Below, piece after piece: positions 32,956 through 42,502 of a stretch of 64,000 bases of DNA. A program made the position numbers and the translations under genes. The DNA is taken from contig JAETOO010000004.1 in assembly GCA_021771715.1 (NCBI GenBank), positions 124,001 through 188,000 of the forward strand. Direction: 5' to 3'. Each line of letters opens with the position of its first letter. The stretch's first letter is position 1. The notes below the pieces were generated by a model, which was not told the DNA's origin, ran no database searches, and saw only the letters and a list, made by a program, of their open reading frames with translations. Origin of the DNA: Oscillospiraceae bacterium (lineage in GTDB: Bacteria; Bacillota; Clostridia; Lachnospirales; Lachnospiraceae).

Positions 32956-33081
32956 TCACTCGTCTTTTTGGCCACCTACAAACGAAATCTTGCGCAAAAT
33001 AGCGAAATTGGGAGTTCCGGTTTATCCGAGTCAGATTACCATTTACGATTCGGAACCGTGAAAATATTCAAGCACAAACAT

Positions 33082-33122
33082 GGCCACAGCAGACAAAGCT
33101 CTCACTTCTATCTGCTGTGGCC
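33082..33122. terminator. Hairpin between GH127 and the amidohydrolase
   Basis: Perfect 12-bp stem GGCCACAGCAGA/TCTGCTGTGGCC with GTTTCT after it on the plus strand. It is well placed to serve both convergent genes. Confidence 0.65.
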
Positions 33123-33144
33123 GTTTCTATGTCCGGGGACGCCC

Positions 33145-34296
33145 CTACTCCTGGTAGCACACCTTCCCGTCTATGATCGTGTACAGGATCCGCGTGCTCG
33201 AGATCATCGGGTCGCCGTCCGCGATGACCACATCGCCGTCCTTGCCCTCCTCGAGCGATCCGACCCGGTCCTCGATGCCCAGGTGCTTCGCCGGATTGAT
33301 CGTGATCGCCTGGAGCGCCGCGAACGGGTCCATGCCGCTCTTCACCGCCAGGCCTGCGCACAGCGGCAGATACTGCTGCGGGATCACCGGGGAATCCGTG
33401 ATGATCGACACGCGGCAGCCCGCCTTCGCCAGGACGCCCGGCGTCTCAAAGCTCTTGTTCTTCAGCTCGATCTTCGTCGCATGCCCGAAGCTCGGCCCCA
33501 CGCAGACCGGGAAACCCTCCGCCGCGAGCTCGTCCGCGATCAGGCTGCCGTCCGTGCAGTGCTCCAGCGTCAGCTTCACGCCGAACTCCTTCGCAATCCG
33601 GATCGCCGTGAAGATGTCGTTCGCCTGGTGCGCGTGCGCCTTGAGCGGGATCTCACCTGCGAGCACCGGCAGCAGCGCCTCCAGCTTCGCATTGTACTTC
33701 GGGCGCTCCTTCGCCGTCTTCGCCTCCCCAAGGAGCGCCTGATACTCCTGCGCCTCACGCAGCATCACGCGCAGCTTCGCCGCCGTAGACATTCTCGAGT
33801 AATTGTTCTTGTCCTTATAGCACCGCTTCGGGTTCTCGCCGAACGCACACTTCATCGCGACCGGAAATTTCACGATCATGTCGTCCACGCGCTTGCCCTC
33901 CGTCTTCAGCGCGGCAAACATGCCGCCCAGCACATTCGCGCTGCCCGGGCCGGTGCCCACGCAGGTCACACCGCCCTCGCGCGCGAGCTTGAACGTCTCA
34001 TCCTGCGGGTTCACCGCATCGATCACGCGCAGCTCCGGCGTGAGGATCTCCGTCATCTCGTTGCAGTCGTCGCCCTCAAAGCCCATCGCATACCCGTCCA
34101 CGCCGATGTGGCAGTGCGCGTCCACAAAGCCCGGGTACACCTGCTGCCCCGACGCGTCAATCACCTCCGCATCCGCCTCCTCAATCCCCGGCGCGATCCG
34201 CACGATCTTTCCGTCGCGCAGCAGAAGATCCGCCTGATAACTCTCCTCGTGGACCGCATCGTGGATGCAGCCATTTTTGATCAATAAAGCCTTCAT
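33145..34296 (-). CDS. Amidohydrolase-superfamily enzyme (imidazolonepropionase-like)
   Basis: 383-aa metal-dependent hydrolase, cytoplasmic. The N-terminal beta sandwich (about 1–55) leads into PGFVDAHCHIG with the first metal His pair. Later ligands are likely in HAHQANDIF, LEHCTDG and the final Asp in ITDSPVIP. The C-terminus GSLEEGKDGDVVIADGDP is typical of the superfamily. The substrate, a cyclic amide or peptide-like compound, cannot be read. It is divergent from citXG but has its own promoter, so a link with citrate metabolism is not implied. Confidence 0.9.
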   Translation of the reverse strand: MKALLIKNGCIHDAVHEESYQADLLLRDGKIVRIAPGIEEADAEVIDASGQQVYPGFVDAHCHIGVDGYAMGFEGDDCNEMTEILTPELRVIDAVNPQDETFKLAREGGVTCVGTGPGSANVLGGMFAALKTEGKRVDDMIVKFPVAMKCAFGENPKRCYKDKNNYSRMSTAAKLRVMLREAQEYQALLGEAKTAKERPKYNAKLEALLPVLAGEIPLKAHAHQANDIFTAIRIAKEFGVKLTLEHCTDGSLIADELAAEGFPVCVGPSFGHATKIELKNKSFETPGVLAKAGCRVSIITDSPVIPQQYLPLCAGLAVKSGMDPFAALQAITINPAKHLGIEDRVGSLEEGKDGDVVIADGDPMISSTRILYTIIDGKVCYQE

Positions 34297-34330
34297 AACT
34301 AGCCTCCTGTTTATTCATTTTTCGATCTTT

Positions 34331-34359
34331 ACTATACCAGCTTTTTGCGCATCCCACAA
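34331..34359 (-). promoter_or_regulatory. Predicted promoter of the amidohydrolase
   Basis: Minus-strand TTGTGG, 17-base spacer, TATAGT, with GGAGG before the ATG at 34296. The facing plus strand has a TATAGTATGAT stretch that may drive citXG. Confidence 0.6.
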
Positions 34360-34462
34360 GATGCAGCTAAAAAAGCAAGGGCTTCTCAGAAACCTTTTTT
34401 TATAGTATGATGTAGGAAATACCACACGCTAACGCGCATACCCCGCGCGGTCAGGAGGAACT

Positions 34463-35818
34463 ATGGAGCACCCGGTAACGCTATCAGAAATGCTTGCTGC
34501 GAGAGAAAAACGCGCCTTCAGACAACGGCAGCTGCTGGACAAATACAAGAGCACCCTGATCTGCTTTACTATGAATATTGCAGGCCCCGTCAAAAACAGT
34601 CCGCTGATCCAAAGCGGATTTGCCCTGGGAAAGCGGCTTTTGGAAGAACGGTTGGCCGCACAGAACATCTCCCTCCTGCATCAGGAGGAATCCTGCACTG
34701 CCACCGGATGCGAGGCTTTCTATGTGCTCGCGCAGGATCCGCTGACGGTCAAGGAACTCACTTCCGACATTGAGGAGGGATCTGAACTCGGCAGACTGTT
34801 TGACATGGACGTCCTTGGCACAGGCGGAGAAAAAATCGACCGCTCCGAGCTTGGGCTTGCCCCCAGGATCTGCCTTCTCTGCGGCCGACCCGCAAAGGAA
34901 TGTGCCCGCAGCCGCGCACATACCGTAAAAGAACTTTCCCTTCGGACCGATCAGCTGCTCTTGGAGGCGGTAGACGAGACAGATGCTGCGGATATCGCAG
35001 GGCTTGCCTGCAAATCGCTTCTCTACGAGGTCTGCACAACGCCAAAGCCGGGGCTTGTCGACCGTGTCAACAGCGGCAGCCACAAGGATATGGATATTTT
35101 TACCTTCCTGGACAGTGTCTGCTCCCTGCAGCCCTACTTCAAAGTATGTGCCAGGATCGGACGACAGACGGCCGCGCTTCCGGCGACCGAGACCTTTCCG
35201 CCTCTGCGCCGGGCCGGAAAAAAGGCCGAAGCCGATATGTTCTCCGCCACCCGAGGGGTCAACACGCACAAAGGCGCTGTTTTTTCTGTCGGCATTCTCT
35301 GCGCTGCCCTTGGCCGCCTGTCCAGAGCGCAGTGGACGCAGCCGGAGACGGTGCTCCGGGAATGCGCCGCAATCGCACACGGAATTGTCGATGCAGATTT
35401 CTCCGGTCTCACCAGCCAGAACGCCTGCACTGCCGGCCAGCGGCTCTACCTGCAGTACCATATCACCGGAATCCGGGGACAGGCAGAAGCAGGGTTCCCG
35501 GCCGTGCGTGATGTCGGTCTCCCCGTGCTCAGAGAAGGGCTTGCGCGGGGACTCACTATCAATGACGCCGGCTGCGCCGCGCTGCTTGCCATCATGACCG
35601 CAGCCACGGACACGAATCTGATCACCCGAAGCAGCGTCGCCACGCAGCAGCAGATCACCGCAGCGCTCAAAGCGCTTCTGCAGAAAACACCTTACCCGGA
35701 CCGGACGTCTCTCGAGAAGCTTGACCGTGCATTCATCGAAAACAATCTGTCCCCGGGCGGAAGTGCCGATTTACTTGCCATCTGCTATTTCCTGCATTTT
35801 TTAGAAAGTGAGGCGTAA
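34463..35818 (+). CDS. citXG: CitX–CitG fusion for citrate lyase prosthetic group
   Basis: 451-aa bifunctional protein. Residues about 1–165 are CitX, which attaches the phosphoribosyl-dephospho-CoA group to the acyl carrier CitD. Residues about 170–451 are CitG, which makes its precursor from ATP and dephospho-CoA (CTTPKPGLVDRVNSGSHKDM, TRGVNTHKGAVFS and SPGGSADLLA). Fused CitXG proteins are known from other bacteria. AGGAGG precedes the ATG. The stop overlaps the citC ribosome site, so the two genes are coupled. Confidence 0.94.
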   Translation: MEHPVTLSEMLAAREKRAFRQRQLLDKYKSTLICFTMNIAGPVKNSPLIQSGFALGKRLLEERLAAQNISLLHQEESCTATGCEAFYVLAQDPLTVKELTSDIEEGSELGRLFDMDVLGTGGEKIDRSELGLAPRICLLCGRPAKECARSRAHTVKELSLRTDQLLLEAVDETDAADIAGLACKSLLYEVCTTPKPGLVDRVNSGSHKDMDIFTFLDSVCSLQPYFKVCARIGRQTAALPATETFPPLRRAGKKAEADMFSATRGVNTHKGAVFSVGILCAALGRLSRAQWTQPETVLRECAAIAHGIVDADFSGLTSQNACTAGQRLYLQYHITGIRGQAEAGFPAVRDVGLPVLREGLARGLTINDAGCAALLAIMTAATDTNLITRSSVATQQQITAALKALLQKTPYPDRTSLEKLDRAFIENNLSPGGSADLLAICYFLHFLESEA

Positions 35819-35819
35819 C

Positions 35820-36863
35820 ATGTCCGACTACACCATCTCCCGGGTTTTCCCAACCGACCGGCGCAGCCTGCTGCAAATTGACGCGCTGCTTGAGCAGGAA
35901 GGCATTCAAAGGGATGCCAACCTCGACTATACGTGTGCCATGTACGATGAGCATGCTCACGTCATCGCTACAGGGAGCTGCTTCGGCAATACGCTTCGCT
36001 GTATCGCCGTCAGCGGCAGCCACCAGGGCGAGGGACTTATGAGCGAGCTCCTCACGCACCTGACAGAGGTGCAGTATCAGCGAGGCATCTTACACCTGTT
36101 TGTCTACACGAAGCTGGCAGCGGCTGACTTCTTCCGCAGCTTCGGCTTTTACGAGATCGCCAGAGTCGAGCAGCGGCTGGTCTTTATGGAGAACCGCCGG
36201 GACGGATTTTCCCGCTATCTTGCCGCGCTCGCAGACACAAAAAGCGGCGGAAGATCCGCCGCACTTGTGATGAACGCCAATCCGTTCACCCTTGGACATC
36301 AATATCTTGTGGAGAAGGCCGCCTCGGAATGCGATGTACTCCATCTGTTCCTCGTCAGTGAGGATGCCAGTCTGATTCCGTTTTCCATCCGAAAGAGACT
36401 TGTCACGGAAGGCATTGCGCACCTCCCCAATGTCATCTGCCATGACAGCGGCCCCTACATCATCAGCAACGCCACCTTCCCCAGCTATTTTCTAAAAGAT
36501 GCGGATTCCGTAATCGAGAGCCATGCCAGACTGGATCTGGCCGTCTTCCGGAACATTGCGCAGGCTCTGTCGCTGACATGCCGCTACGTCGGAGACGAGC
36601 CGACCAGCCGGACCACCAGGCTCTACAACCAGGTCATGGCCGAATCGCTCCCGGCCGCCGGCATAGACTGCATCATCGTCCCGCGCAGGGAGGCCCACGG
36701 AAAGCCGATCAGCGCCTCCAACGTGCGCCTGCTCCTCCAGCGAAGAGACTTTGACGCCCTGCAGGATCTGGTCCCGGTCTCCACTCTGAATTACTTCAAG
36801 AGCCCTGCCGCCCTCCCCGTGCTCGGGCGGATCGACCGCGCATCCCATGTCATTCATGACTGA
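35820..36863 (+). CDS. citC: [Citrate (pro-3S)-lyase] ligase
   Basis: Acetylates the thiol of the CitD prosthetic group with ATP and acetate, switching citrate lyase on. The N-terminal GNAT-like part (about 1–125) is followed by the nucleotidyltransferase domain with ALVMNANPFTLGHQYLVE, where the GH is the ATP-binding pair, and RREAHGKPISASNVR near the end. At 347 aa it has the usual length. The ATG at 35820 is chosen because GAGG precedes it by 7 bases; a GTG at 35808 is possible. Its 3' end overlaps the convergent citF by 10 bases. Confidence 0.95.
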   Translation: MSDYTISRVFPTDRRSLLQIDALLEQEGIQRDANLDYTCAMYDEHAHVIATGSCFGNTLRCIAVSGSHQGEGLMSELLTHLTEVQYQRGILHLFVYTKLAAADFFRSFGFYEIARVEQRLVFMENRRDGFSRYLAALADTKSGGRSAALVMNANPFTLGHQYLVEKAASECDVLHLFLVSEDASLIPFSIRKRLVTEGIAHLPNVICHDSGPYIISNATFPSYFLKDADSVIESHARLDLAVFRNIAQALSLTCRYVGDEPTSRTTRLYNQVMAESLPAAGIDCIIVPRREAHGKPISASNVRLLLQRRDFDALQDLVPVSTLNYFKSPAALPVLGRIDRASHVIHD

Positions 36864-38428
36864 CCCTCCGTCTGCGCAAACGCAAACGGCTGAATCTGCC
36901 GTACGACATCCATGATGGTGCCGTCCCGCCCCTCGATGATGCCGACAATGCGCTCGCCGAACTGCACCCGTTCCGGCTCGCCCGCGATCGAGTACGCGAT
37001 ATCGCGCAGCTCCTCAATCGTCCGGAACGGCAGATCGACATTGCGCATCGCTTCGATCAGGTCCTGCCGCCTCGGATTAATCGCAATCCCATAATCTGTA
37101 ATCACAACATCAATCGACTCTCCCGGCGTCGTCACAGTCGTCACATCCGTGCAGATCGCCGGGATCCTGCCCTGCAGCAGCGGGACGATGACAATCGTAC
37201 ATTTCGCTCCCTCCGCCGTATCGGGATGTCCGCCCTGTGCTCCGGTGATCACCCCGTCTGAACCCACCACCACGTTACAGTTGAACTGCACATCGACCTC
37301 AAGCGCCGCCAGAATGACGAAATCCAGCTTGTTCACAACTGCACCCTTGTTGAACGGGTCCGCATATTCCCCGGCGCTGATCCGGAAATGGCGCAGATCC
37401 TTCACAGACTCCACCGCATCCAGATCAAAATCCTGTGTATCCAGCAGGCAATCCACCTGACCGTTGATCAGCAGATCGCACATCGGCTTCGTCAGTCCGC
37501 CCACACCAAACCGCATGCGGATATTCCGCTCCTTCATGATCTTCGCAAGAGAGATCGTCGACGCGATCGACGCGCCGCCCACGCCAGTCTGGTAGGAGAA
37601 ACCGTCCCGGAAATACGGTGTATTCACCACGAACTGTGTGCAGTAATCTGCCATCATCAGCTTGCGCATGTCCGTCGTCGGCTTCGCCGCGCCCGTCGCG
37701 ATCTTCTTCGGATCTCCGATCTCATCCACCACGACAACATAGTCGACCTTCGTCATGGAGATGTGCGCCGGGAAATTCGGAAACGGCACCAGACAGTCCG
37801 TGATCGCGACCACCTTGTCCGCGTAGTCTGCATCCACCATCGCATAGGAGAGCACGCCGCAGTTGCTCTTGCCGCCGATTCCGCGGCAGTTCCCGTAATC
37901 GTCGCAGGTCGGTGTCCCGATAAACGCAATGTCGACGCGCGTCTCCCCGCTCTCGATGGCCCGCACGCGCCCGCCGTGTGAGCGCATAATCGCCAACCCC
38001 TTCAGCTTTCCGTTTGAGATCGCCTCGCCGATCTTGCCGCGCACACCAGAGGACTCGATACTCGTGATGGTGCCATCCTCAATGTAGGGGACGATCGGAT
38101 CGTGCGCCTTGCCCAGCGAGCTCGCGCAGATCGTGATGTCGCGGATCCCCATCCGGTGCACCTCCTCCATCACCATATTCACCACATAATCGCCCTCGCG
38201 GAAATGATGGTGAAAGCCCAGCGTCATGCCGTCGCGGATCCCGCATTTTACGAGCGCGTCGTGAATATTGTCCACCAGCTTGCTCCCGCCGGAATGGATG
38301 ACGCACCGCGTGACCGGCCCGTCTTTCCTGTACTCATAGCCGTCATAGTAATGATTTCCGTGAAAGACCTCCTTGCCCGTCGCCTGAAGAATCTCCTCCG
38401 GAATCTCTCTTCCCACCGCGTTTTTCAT
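36854..38428 (-). CDS. citF: Citrate lyase alpha subunit
   Basis: Citrate:acetyl-ACP transferase, 524 aa. It moves citrate onto the CitD carrier with release of acetate. The sequence is collinear with CitF throughout: HSGGSKLVDNIHDALVKCG near the start, GGKSNCGVLSYAMVDADYA in the middle, VVGSDGVITGAQGGHPDTA in the second half. The ATG at 38428 follows GGGGGAG. citE ends one base upstream, so citD–citE–citF are tightly coupled. Confidence 0.96.
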   Translation of the reverse strand: MKNAVGREIPEEILQATGKEVFHGNHYYDGYEYRKDGPVTRCVIHSGGSKLVDNIHDALVKCGIRDGMTLGFHHHFREGDYVVNMVMEEVHRMGIRDITICASSLGKAHDPIVPYIEDGTITSIESSGVRGKIGEAISNGKLKGLAIMRSHGGRVRAIESGETRVDIAFIGTPTCDDYGNCRGIGGKSNCGVLSYAMVDADYADKVVAITDCLVPFPNFPAHISMTKVDYVVVVDEIGDPKKIATGAAKPTTDMRKLMMADYCTQFVVNTPYFRDGFSYQTGVGGASIASTISLAKIMKERNIRMRFGVGGLTKPMCDLLINGQVDCLLDTQDFDLDAVESVKDLRHFRISAGEYADPFNKGAVVNKLDFVILAALEVDVQFNCNVVVGSDGVITGAQGGHPDTAEGAKCTIVIVPLLQGRIPAICTDVTTVTTPGESIDVVITDYGIAINPRRQDLIEAMRNVDLPFRTIEELRDIAYSIAGEPERVQFGERIVGIIEGRDGTIMDVVRQIQPFAFAQTEGQS

Positions 38429-38429
38429 C

Positions 38430-39332
38430 TCACAGCTCCCCCTTATACACACCGGACGCCTTTGCCAGCTCGATCGTCCGCTTTGCCCCGTCGTAAAATG
38501 CAATATCAATCATTTTTCCGTCCACCGTGAACACACCGATCCCCATCGCTTTCTTCGCGTCAATCTCCCGCACGACCTTCTCGGCAAACACGATCTCCCG
38601 CTCGGAAGGGGTAAAAATCTCATGCACAATCCGGATCTGGCGCGGGTTGATGATCGACTTCCCGTCAAATCCCATCACGTGAATGGTCTCCACATCCTCG
38701 CGCAGGCCCTCCATATTGTTCAGGTCCGTGTACACGGTGTCAAAGCACTGCACCCCGGCTGCCCGCGCCGCGATCACAAGATTCTGCCGCGCACCCATCA
38801 GCTCAATCCCGGTTCCCGTGATATGCGTCTGCAGATCTTTCGTGTAGTCCCCTCCGGAGAGCGCAATCCCAAAGAGCCGCTCGGACGACTCACAGATCTC
38901 CAGCGCCTTCATGACGCCGCGCGCCGACTCGATCGCCGCCATAATCAGCACACTTCCCTCCGGCCTGCCAAACTCCTGCTCCGCCGCAGCCACTGCCTCC
39001 TCGACCAGCCGGACGTCGCCAGCGCTCTCCGTCTTCGGAATGCGGATGGAATCACACCCGCCCGCCACCGCACAGCGAATGTCCTCCCGCCAGTACGGCG
39101 TGTCAAGTCCATTGATCCGAACCACACGCTCACACCCGTGATAATCGATCGTGCGCAACGCGTGATACAGGGAAAACCGTGCCGCATCCTTCTGATTCTC
39201 CGCGACCGCATCCTCGAGATCCAGCATAATCGAGTCCGGCCCGTAGAGAAACGGATCCTTCAGAAGTCCCGGCTTCTGTGCATTTAAAAACATCATCGTT
39301 CTTCTCAGACGTTTTTTATTCGGATTGTTCAT
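38430..39332 (-). CDS. citE: Citrate lyase beta subunit
   Basis: Citryl-ACP lyase, 300 aa. It splits the citryl thioester into oxaloacetate and acetyl-ACP. TIM-barrel features of the HpcH/CitE family are RTMMFLNAQKPGLLKDP, DSIMLDLEDAVAENQKD with the Mg-binding acidic residues, RINGLDTPYW, and GFDGKSIINPRQI. The ATG at 39332 overlaps the citD stop (ATGA), which supports this start and translational coupling. Confidence 0.96.
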   Translation of the reverse strand: MNNPNKKRLRRTMMFLNAQKPGLLKDPFLYGPDSIMLDLEDAVAENQKDAARFSLYHALRTIDYHGCERVVRINGLDTPYWREDIRCAVAGGCDSIRIPKTESAGDVRLVEEAVAAAEQEFGRPEGSVLIMAAIESARGVMKALEICESSERLFGIALSGGDYTKDLQTHITGTGIELMGARQNLVIAARAAGVQCFDTVYTDLNNMEGLREDVETIHVMGFDGKSIINPRQIRIVHEIFTPSEREIVFAEKVVREIDAKKAMGIGVFTVDGKMIDIAFYDGAKRTIELAKASGVYKGEL

Positions 39333-39628
39333 CGGATTGCACCTCCCCACGGCAAGTCGTCCATCTGACCCGCAGACCGGTAAACGGCGGCCTCCACCCG
39401 CGCACGGATCGTGCAGTCAAGCGCGCCCTTGTCCACAATCGCAATGCGCACATTCTCCACACCCAGATCCGACAGCGTCTCATAGACCACCTTGCGGATC
39501 TGATTCCCGTACTGATGGATCACCGAGCTCTCCAAAGAGAAGTCGATCCGCCCGTTGCCCTCCTCCACAGTGACCTGGCAGTCACTCGATTCCAGTGTCC
39601 CGGCCATCGCCGGCTTTCTTATCTCCAT
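39329..39628 (-). CDS. citD: Citrate lyase acyl carrier protein
   Basis: 99-aa gamma subunit that carries the phosphoribosyl-dephospho-CoA arm. Ser14 in AGTLESSDCQV is the expected attachment residue. The start at 39628 gives the family-standard N-terminus and follows GGGAGG; longer in-frame starts do not. It is first of the citDEF unit. A small hairpin lies just upstream. Confidence 0.95.
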   Translation of the reverse strand: MEIRKPAMAGTLESSDCQVTVEEGNGRIDFSLESSVIHQYGNQIRKVVYETLSDLGVENVRIAIVDKGALDCTIRARVEAAVYRSAGQMDDLPWGGAIR

Positions 39629-39646
39629 CTCCTGTCCTCCCACACC

Positions 39647-39668
39647 GACAGCCGTCCGCGCGGCTGTC
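39647..39668 (-). promoter_or_regulatory. Hairpin upstream of citD
   Basis: GACAGCCG/CGGCTGTC, perfect 8-bp stem ending 19 bases before the citD start, beside the ribosome site. It could limit translation or act as an operator. No T tract follows. Confidence 0.4.
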
Positions 39669-39760
39669 GTTTCTCTCCTGCATTTCTGTTTCCCAGCTAA
39701 TGAAACCGTCCAGACCGGAACGCTCACGTTCCTGTCCGCCCCCGCAATCTGTCGGAATCC

Positions 39761-40711
39761 TCAGTCTGACTTCAATTCGCACAGCAGTGTGATCAGCCGT
39801 CTTCCCTCCTCGGGCAGATCCCCTCTCCGATACACCGCCGCAAATCTCCGCCGTACTGTATCGGTCCCGGCAGGATACACCGAGAACACCCTTGGCATCC
39901 CACCAAACCGCAGCACAAAGTCACTCACCAGGCAGGCGCCGCAGCCCTGCGCCGCCAGTGCGAGCGCCGTTTGTACTCCGTACTCTCTGATTCCCCGGTA
40001 CAGCGCCGCCTCTTCTCGGCCCTCACCACACAAAAAGGCGCAGCATGCCGCGCCGCGCGCCACCATCAGCGGCCGCCTCCGAAATGATTCCAGCGCGCAG
40101 TCCCGCCTGCAGCAGAAAACCGGCCGTTCCTCCACAAGATCTTCCCTGCACAGCAGATTTCCTCCAGCCTCCGGATTCTCCGCATACATCTGGTCGTCAT
40201 GCGCCTCCTCACTCCTCGTGTGCCTTCCCGTCTCCCCTTCTCCTGCGTGCCACCCGGCATTCCCGCAGAAGGTCAGAAAAGCCAGATCGACGCGGCCGTC
40301 TGCCAGCAGCCGTTCCAGCTCCTCCTCAGGTTCCTCCGACACCTCCAGCTCACACTCCGGGCAGGCCTTTGCAAATGTCTGCGCGAGCCTGGGCCAGAGC
40401 CAGGTTCCGTACTCCCCTGCCATCCCGACCCGCAGTCTCCTTGGCTGGATACCGGCCAGTTCCTCTGCTCTCCGCTCAAATTCCCGCCGGATCGCAAGCA
40501 CGGACCGCGCCATCTCCACGTACGCCTCCCCAAACGGCGTCAGCTGATAGGACCGGTCTCCCTTCTGGAACACCGGACCGCCCAGCTGCTTTTCCAGGCG
40601 GCCCAGGAAGCGGCTCAGCGCAGGCTGCGAAATATACAGCCGCTGCGCCGCCCGCGAAATTGATTTTTCTTCCGCCACCGCCAGAACATATTCCAGCTCC
40701 TTAAAATCCAT
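39761..40711 (-). CDS. LysR-family regulator, probably of citrate lyase
   Basis: 316-aa regulator. The winged helix (about 1–62) has the LysR signature ISRAAQRLYISQPALSRFLG. The effector domain follows (LRVGMAGEYGTWLWPRLAQ...). About 40 extra charged residues (roughly 170–210) lie in the hinge region of the effector domain, which is unusual. The ATG at 40711 is preferred over 40726 for its GGGAG site. It precedes citDEF on the same strand with a 132-base gap, so control of citrate genes is likely but inferred. Confidence 0.85.
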   Translation of the reverse strand: MDFKELEYVLAVAEEKSISRAAQRLYISQPALSRFLGRLEKQLGGPVFQKGDRSYQLTPFGEAYVEMARSVLAIRREFERRAEELAGIQPRRLRVGMAGEYGTWLWPRLAQTFAKACPECELEVSEEPEEELERLLADGRVDLAFLTFCGNAGWHAGEGETGRHTRSEEAHDDQMYAENPEAGGNLLCREDLVEERPVFCCRRDCALESFRRRPLMVARGAACCAFLCGEGREEAALYRGIREYGVQTALALAAQGCGACLVSDFVLRFGGMPRVFSVYPAGTDTVRRRFAAVYRRGDLPEEGRRLITLLCELKSD

Positions 40712-40789
40712 CCCGCTCCCTGCCATCCTCCGTCCCGCTGCGCCGTCTCACAGCTTCCCGTCCGCCGGCCAACCGCCTGCCGGTCGTTT

Positions 40790-41593
40790 CTAATCCGCCT
40801 GTCCCTTCAGCTTCATCCAGTTCAGAATCCGCTGGATGTACTCGTCAAAAAACACATCATCGTGCCGCCCGTGTCCGTGCTCGAACGTCAGCGGGACGCC
40901 GATCCGGTCCGCGAACTCCTTTAAATCCACAGAGTCCTGATATCTCCGGTCCTCCGTACCGCAGCAGGTGTACAGACGCGGGATCTCGCGCCCGGATTTT
41001 TTCAGGTTCTCCAGCATCGTGAAGATATCGTGCACCTCGGGCGTGATCGCGGGCGGGTCGCCGTAGAGCGCCTCACACAGCGTCGACACCGTGTTCACCT
41101 TGCCCTGATACCGGTACTCCGCATGATAGGAACCCGCCACGCCGCCGATCGCCGCGAACTTCTCCGGGAAGCTCAGCCCGAACTTGTACGCGCCATAGCC
41201 GCCCATCGACATGCCCGCCACGAACCGGTCCTCACGCTTCGTCGACACCGGAAAGGTCCGCTCGACGAAGTCCATCAGCTCCTTCGAGAGATACGTGAAA
41301 TAATCCATCCCATACTTCATATCGGTGTAGGCGCTATTGTAGACGCTCGGCATCACGACCAGCACCTGGTGCTCATCCGCGTATTTCTCGATCTTCGACG
41401 TACGCAGATAGCTCAGATGATCCCCGGTGAATCCGTGCAGCAGATACAGCGTCTGATACTTCACCGGCGTATGCTCACCGGCCTGCAGCTGGCGAACCCG
41501 CTCTCCCTCCGGAATCAGGATCGACACGTCAACGCTCATCCGCAGAATCATCGAGTGAAAATTGCAATGCACATATGCAGCCATACCATTCAC
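40790..41593 (-). CDS. Esterase D-type alpha/beta hydrolase (acetylesterase-like)
   Basis: 267-aa cytoplasmic esterase of the PF00756/tributyrin-esterase group. LYLLHGFTGDHLSYLR forms the oxyanion region, Ser129 in GMSMGG is the nucleophile, and HGHGRHDD carries the probable catalytic His. It is the last gene of the sugar ABC locus, starting directly after the permease stop. Removing acetyl or acyl groups from imported oligosaccharides is a fitting role. Confidence 0.88.
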   Translation of the reverse strand: MNGMAAYVHCNFHSMILRMSVDVSILIPEGERVRQLQAGEHTPVKYQTLYLLHGFTGDHLSYLRTSKIEKYADEHQVLVVMPSVYNSAYTDMKYGMDYFTYLSKELMDFVERTFPVSTKREDRFVAGMSMGGYGAYKFGLSFPEKFAAIGGVAGSYHAEYRYQGKVNTVSTLCEALYGDPPAITPEVHDIFTMLENLKKSGREIPRLYTCCGTEDRRYQDSVDLKEFADRIGVPLTFEHGHGRHDDVFFDEYIQRILNWMKLKGQAD

Positions 41594-42487
41594 CTAACCT
41601 TTCACAGCGCCCACTACGACGCCCTTGATAAAATACTTCTGCAGCATCGGGTAAATAATCAGAATCGGCAGCACCCCGACGAACGCGAGCGCCATGCGGA
41701 TCGAGTTGCCAGGCAGCGTCACCGCCGCGCCCTCCGCCGTCATCTCAGCCGCTCCGGTGCGCAGATACTCAATGTTCTTCATGATGCGCATCAGCAGGTT
41801 CTGGATCCCGAAATACTTCGGGTCCCGCACATAATACAACGCGTTCGTCCAGCTGTTCCAGTACGCCAGCCCCGAAAACAGAGAGATCGTCGCCACCACC
41901 GGCTTCGCCAGCGGGAACACCACTTTCGAGAAAATACCGAACTCTGACGCCCCGTCCAGCTGCGCTGCCTCGTACAGCTCCTCCGGAAGGCTGTTCGTAT
42001 AGTAATTCCGCACCAGGAAGACATTAAACGCCGTCATCAGAAGGTTCGGGAAAATCAGCGCCGCGTACGTATCGCGGATGTGGAAAAATGTCGTCCACAT
42101 GATGTACTGCGGCACCAGACCGCCGTTGAACAGCATCGTGAAATACACGAAAAAGGACAGCACATTCCGGTACTTAAAGCATCTGCGCGCCATCGGATAA
42201 GCGATCGATGTCGTGAGCAGCACACTCAGGCTCGTGCCCACCGCCGTCGTCCCGATCGTCACCAAGTAAGCGCGCACAATCGTCGGCGCCTGCTTCCACA
42301 TGTAGGTGTACGCCTCCAGGCTGAGCTTTTTCGGCAGGATCTGATAGCCGTGCACAATCAGCTCATTCTCATCCGTGAACGAAGCGACTACGAGCAGTAC
42401 CATAGGGAACAGTGCGACAATCCCGACAACTGCCAGGATGAGCGTCGCCGCAAAGCGGAATTTTTTTTCATCAGTCATACCAGTCAT
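41594..42487 (-). CDS. Sugar ABC transporter permease, LplC/YtcP type
   Basis: 297-aa inner-membrane permease with six hydrophobic helices and the ABC docking loop (EELYEAAQLDGASEFGIFSKVVFPLAKP). It pairs with the LplB-type permease upstream. No ATPase gene is present in the locus, as is usual for this class, which shares an MsmK-type ATPase. It starts 15 bases after the upstream permease. Confidence 0.94.
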   Translation of the reverse strand: MTGMTDEKKFRFAATLILAVVGIVALFPMVLLVVASFTDENELIVHGYQILPKKLSLEAYTYMWKQAPTIVRAYLVTIGTTAVGTSLSVLLTTSIAYPMARRCFKYRNVLSFFVYFTMLFNGGLVPQYIMWTTFFHIRDTYAALIFPNLLMTAFNVFLVRNYYTNSLPEELYEAAQLDGASEFGIFSKVVFPLAKPVVATISLFSGLAYWNSWTNALYYVRDPKYFGIQNLLMRIMKNIEYLRTGAAEMTAEGAAVTLPGNSIRMALAFVGVLPILIIYPMLQKYFIKGVVVGAVKG

Positions 42488-42502
42488 CCTCTCATCCTCC
42501 CT

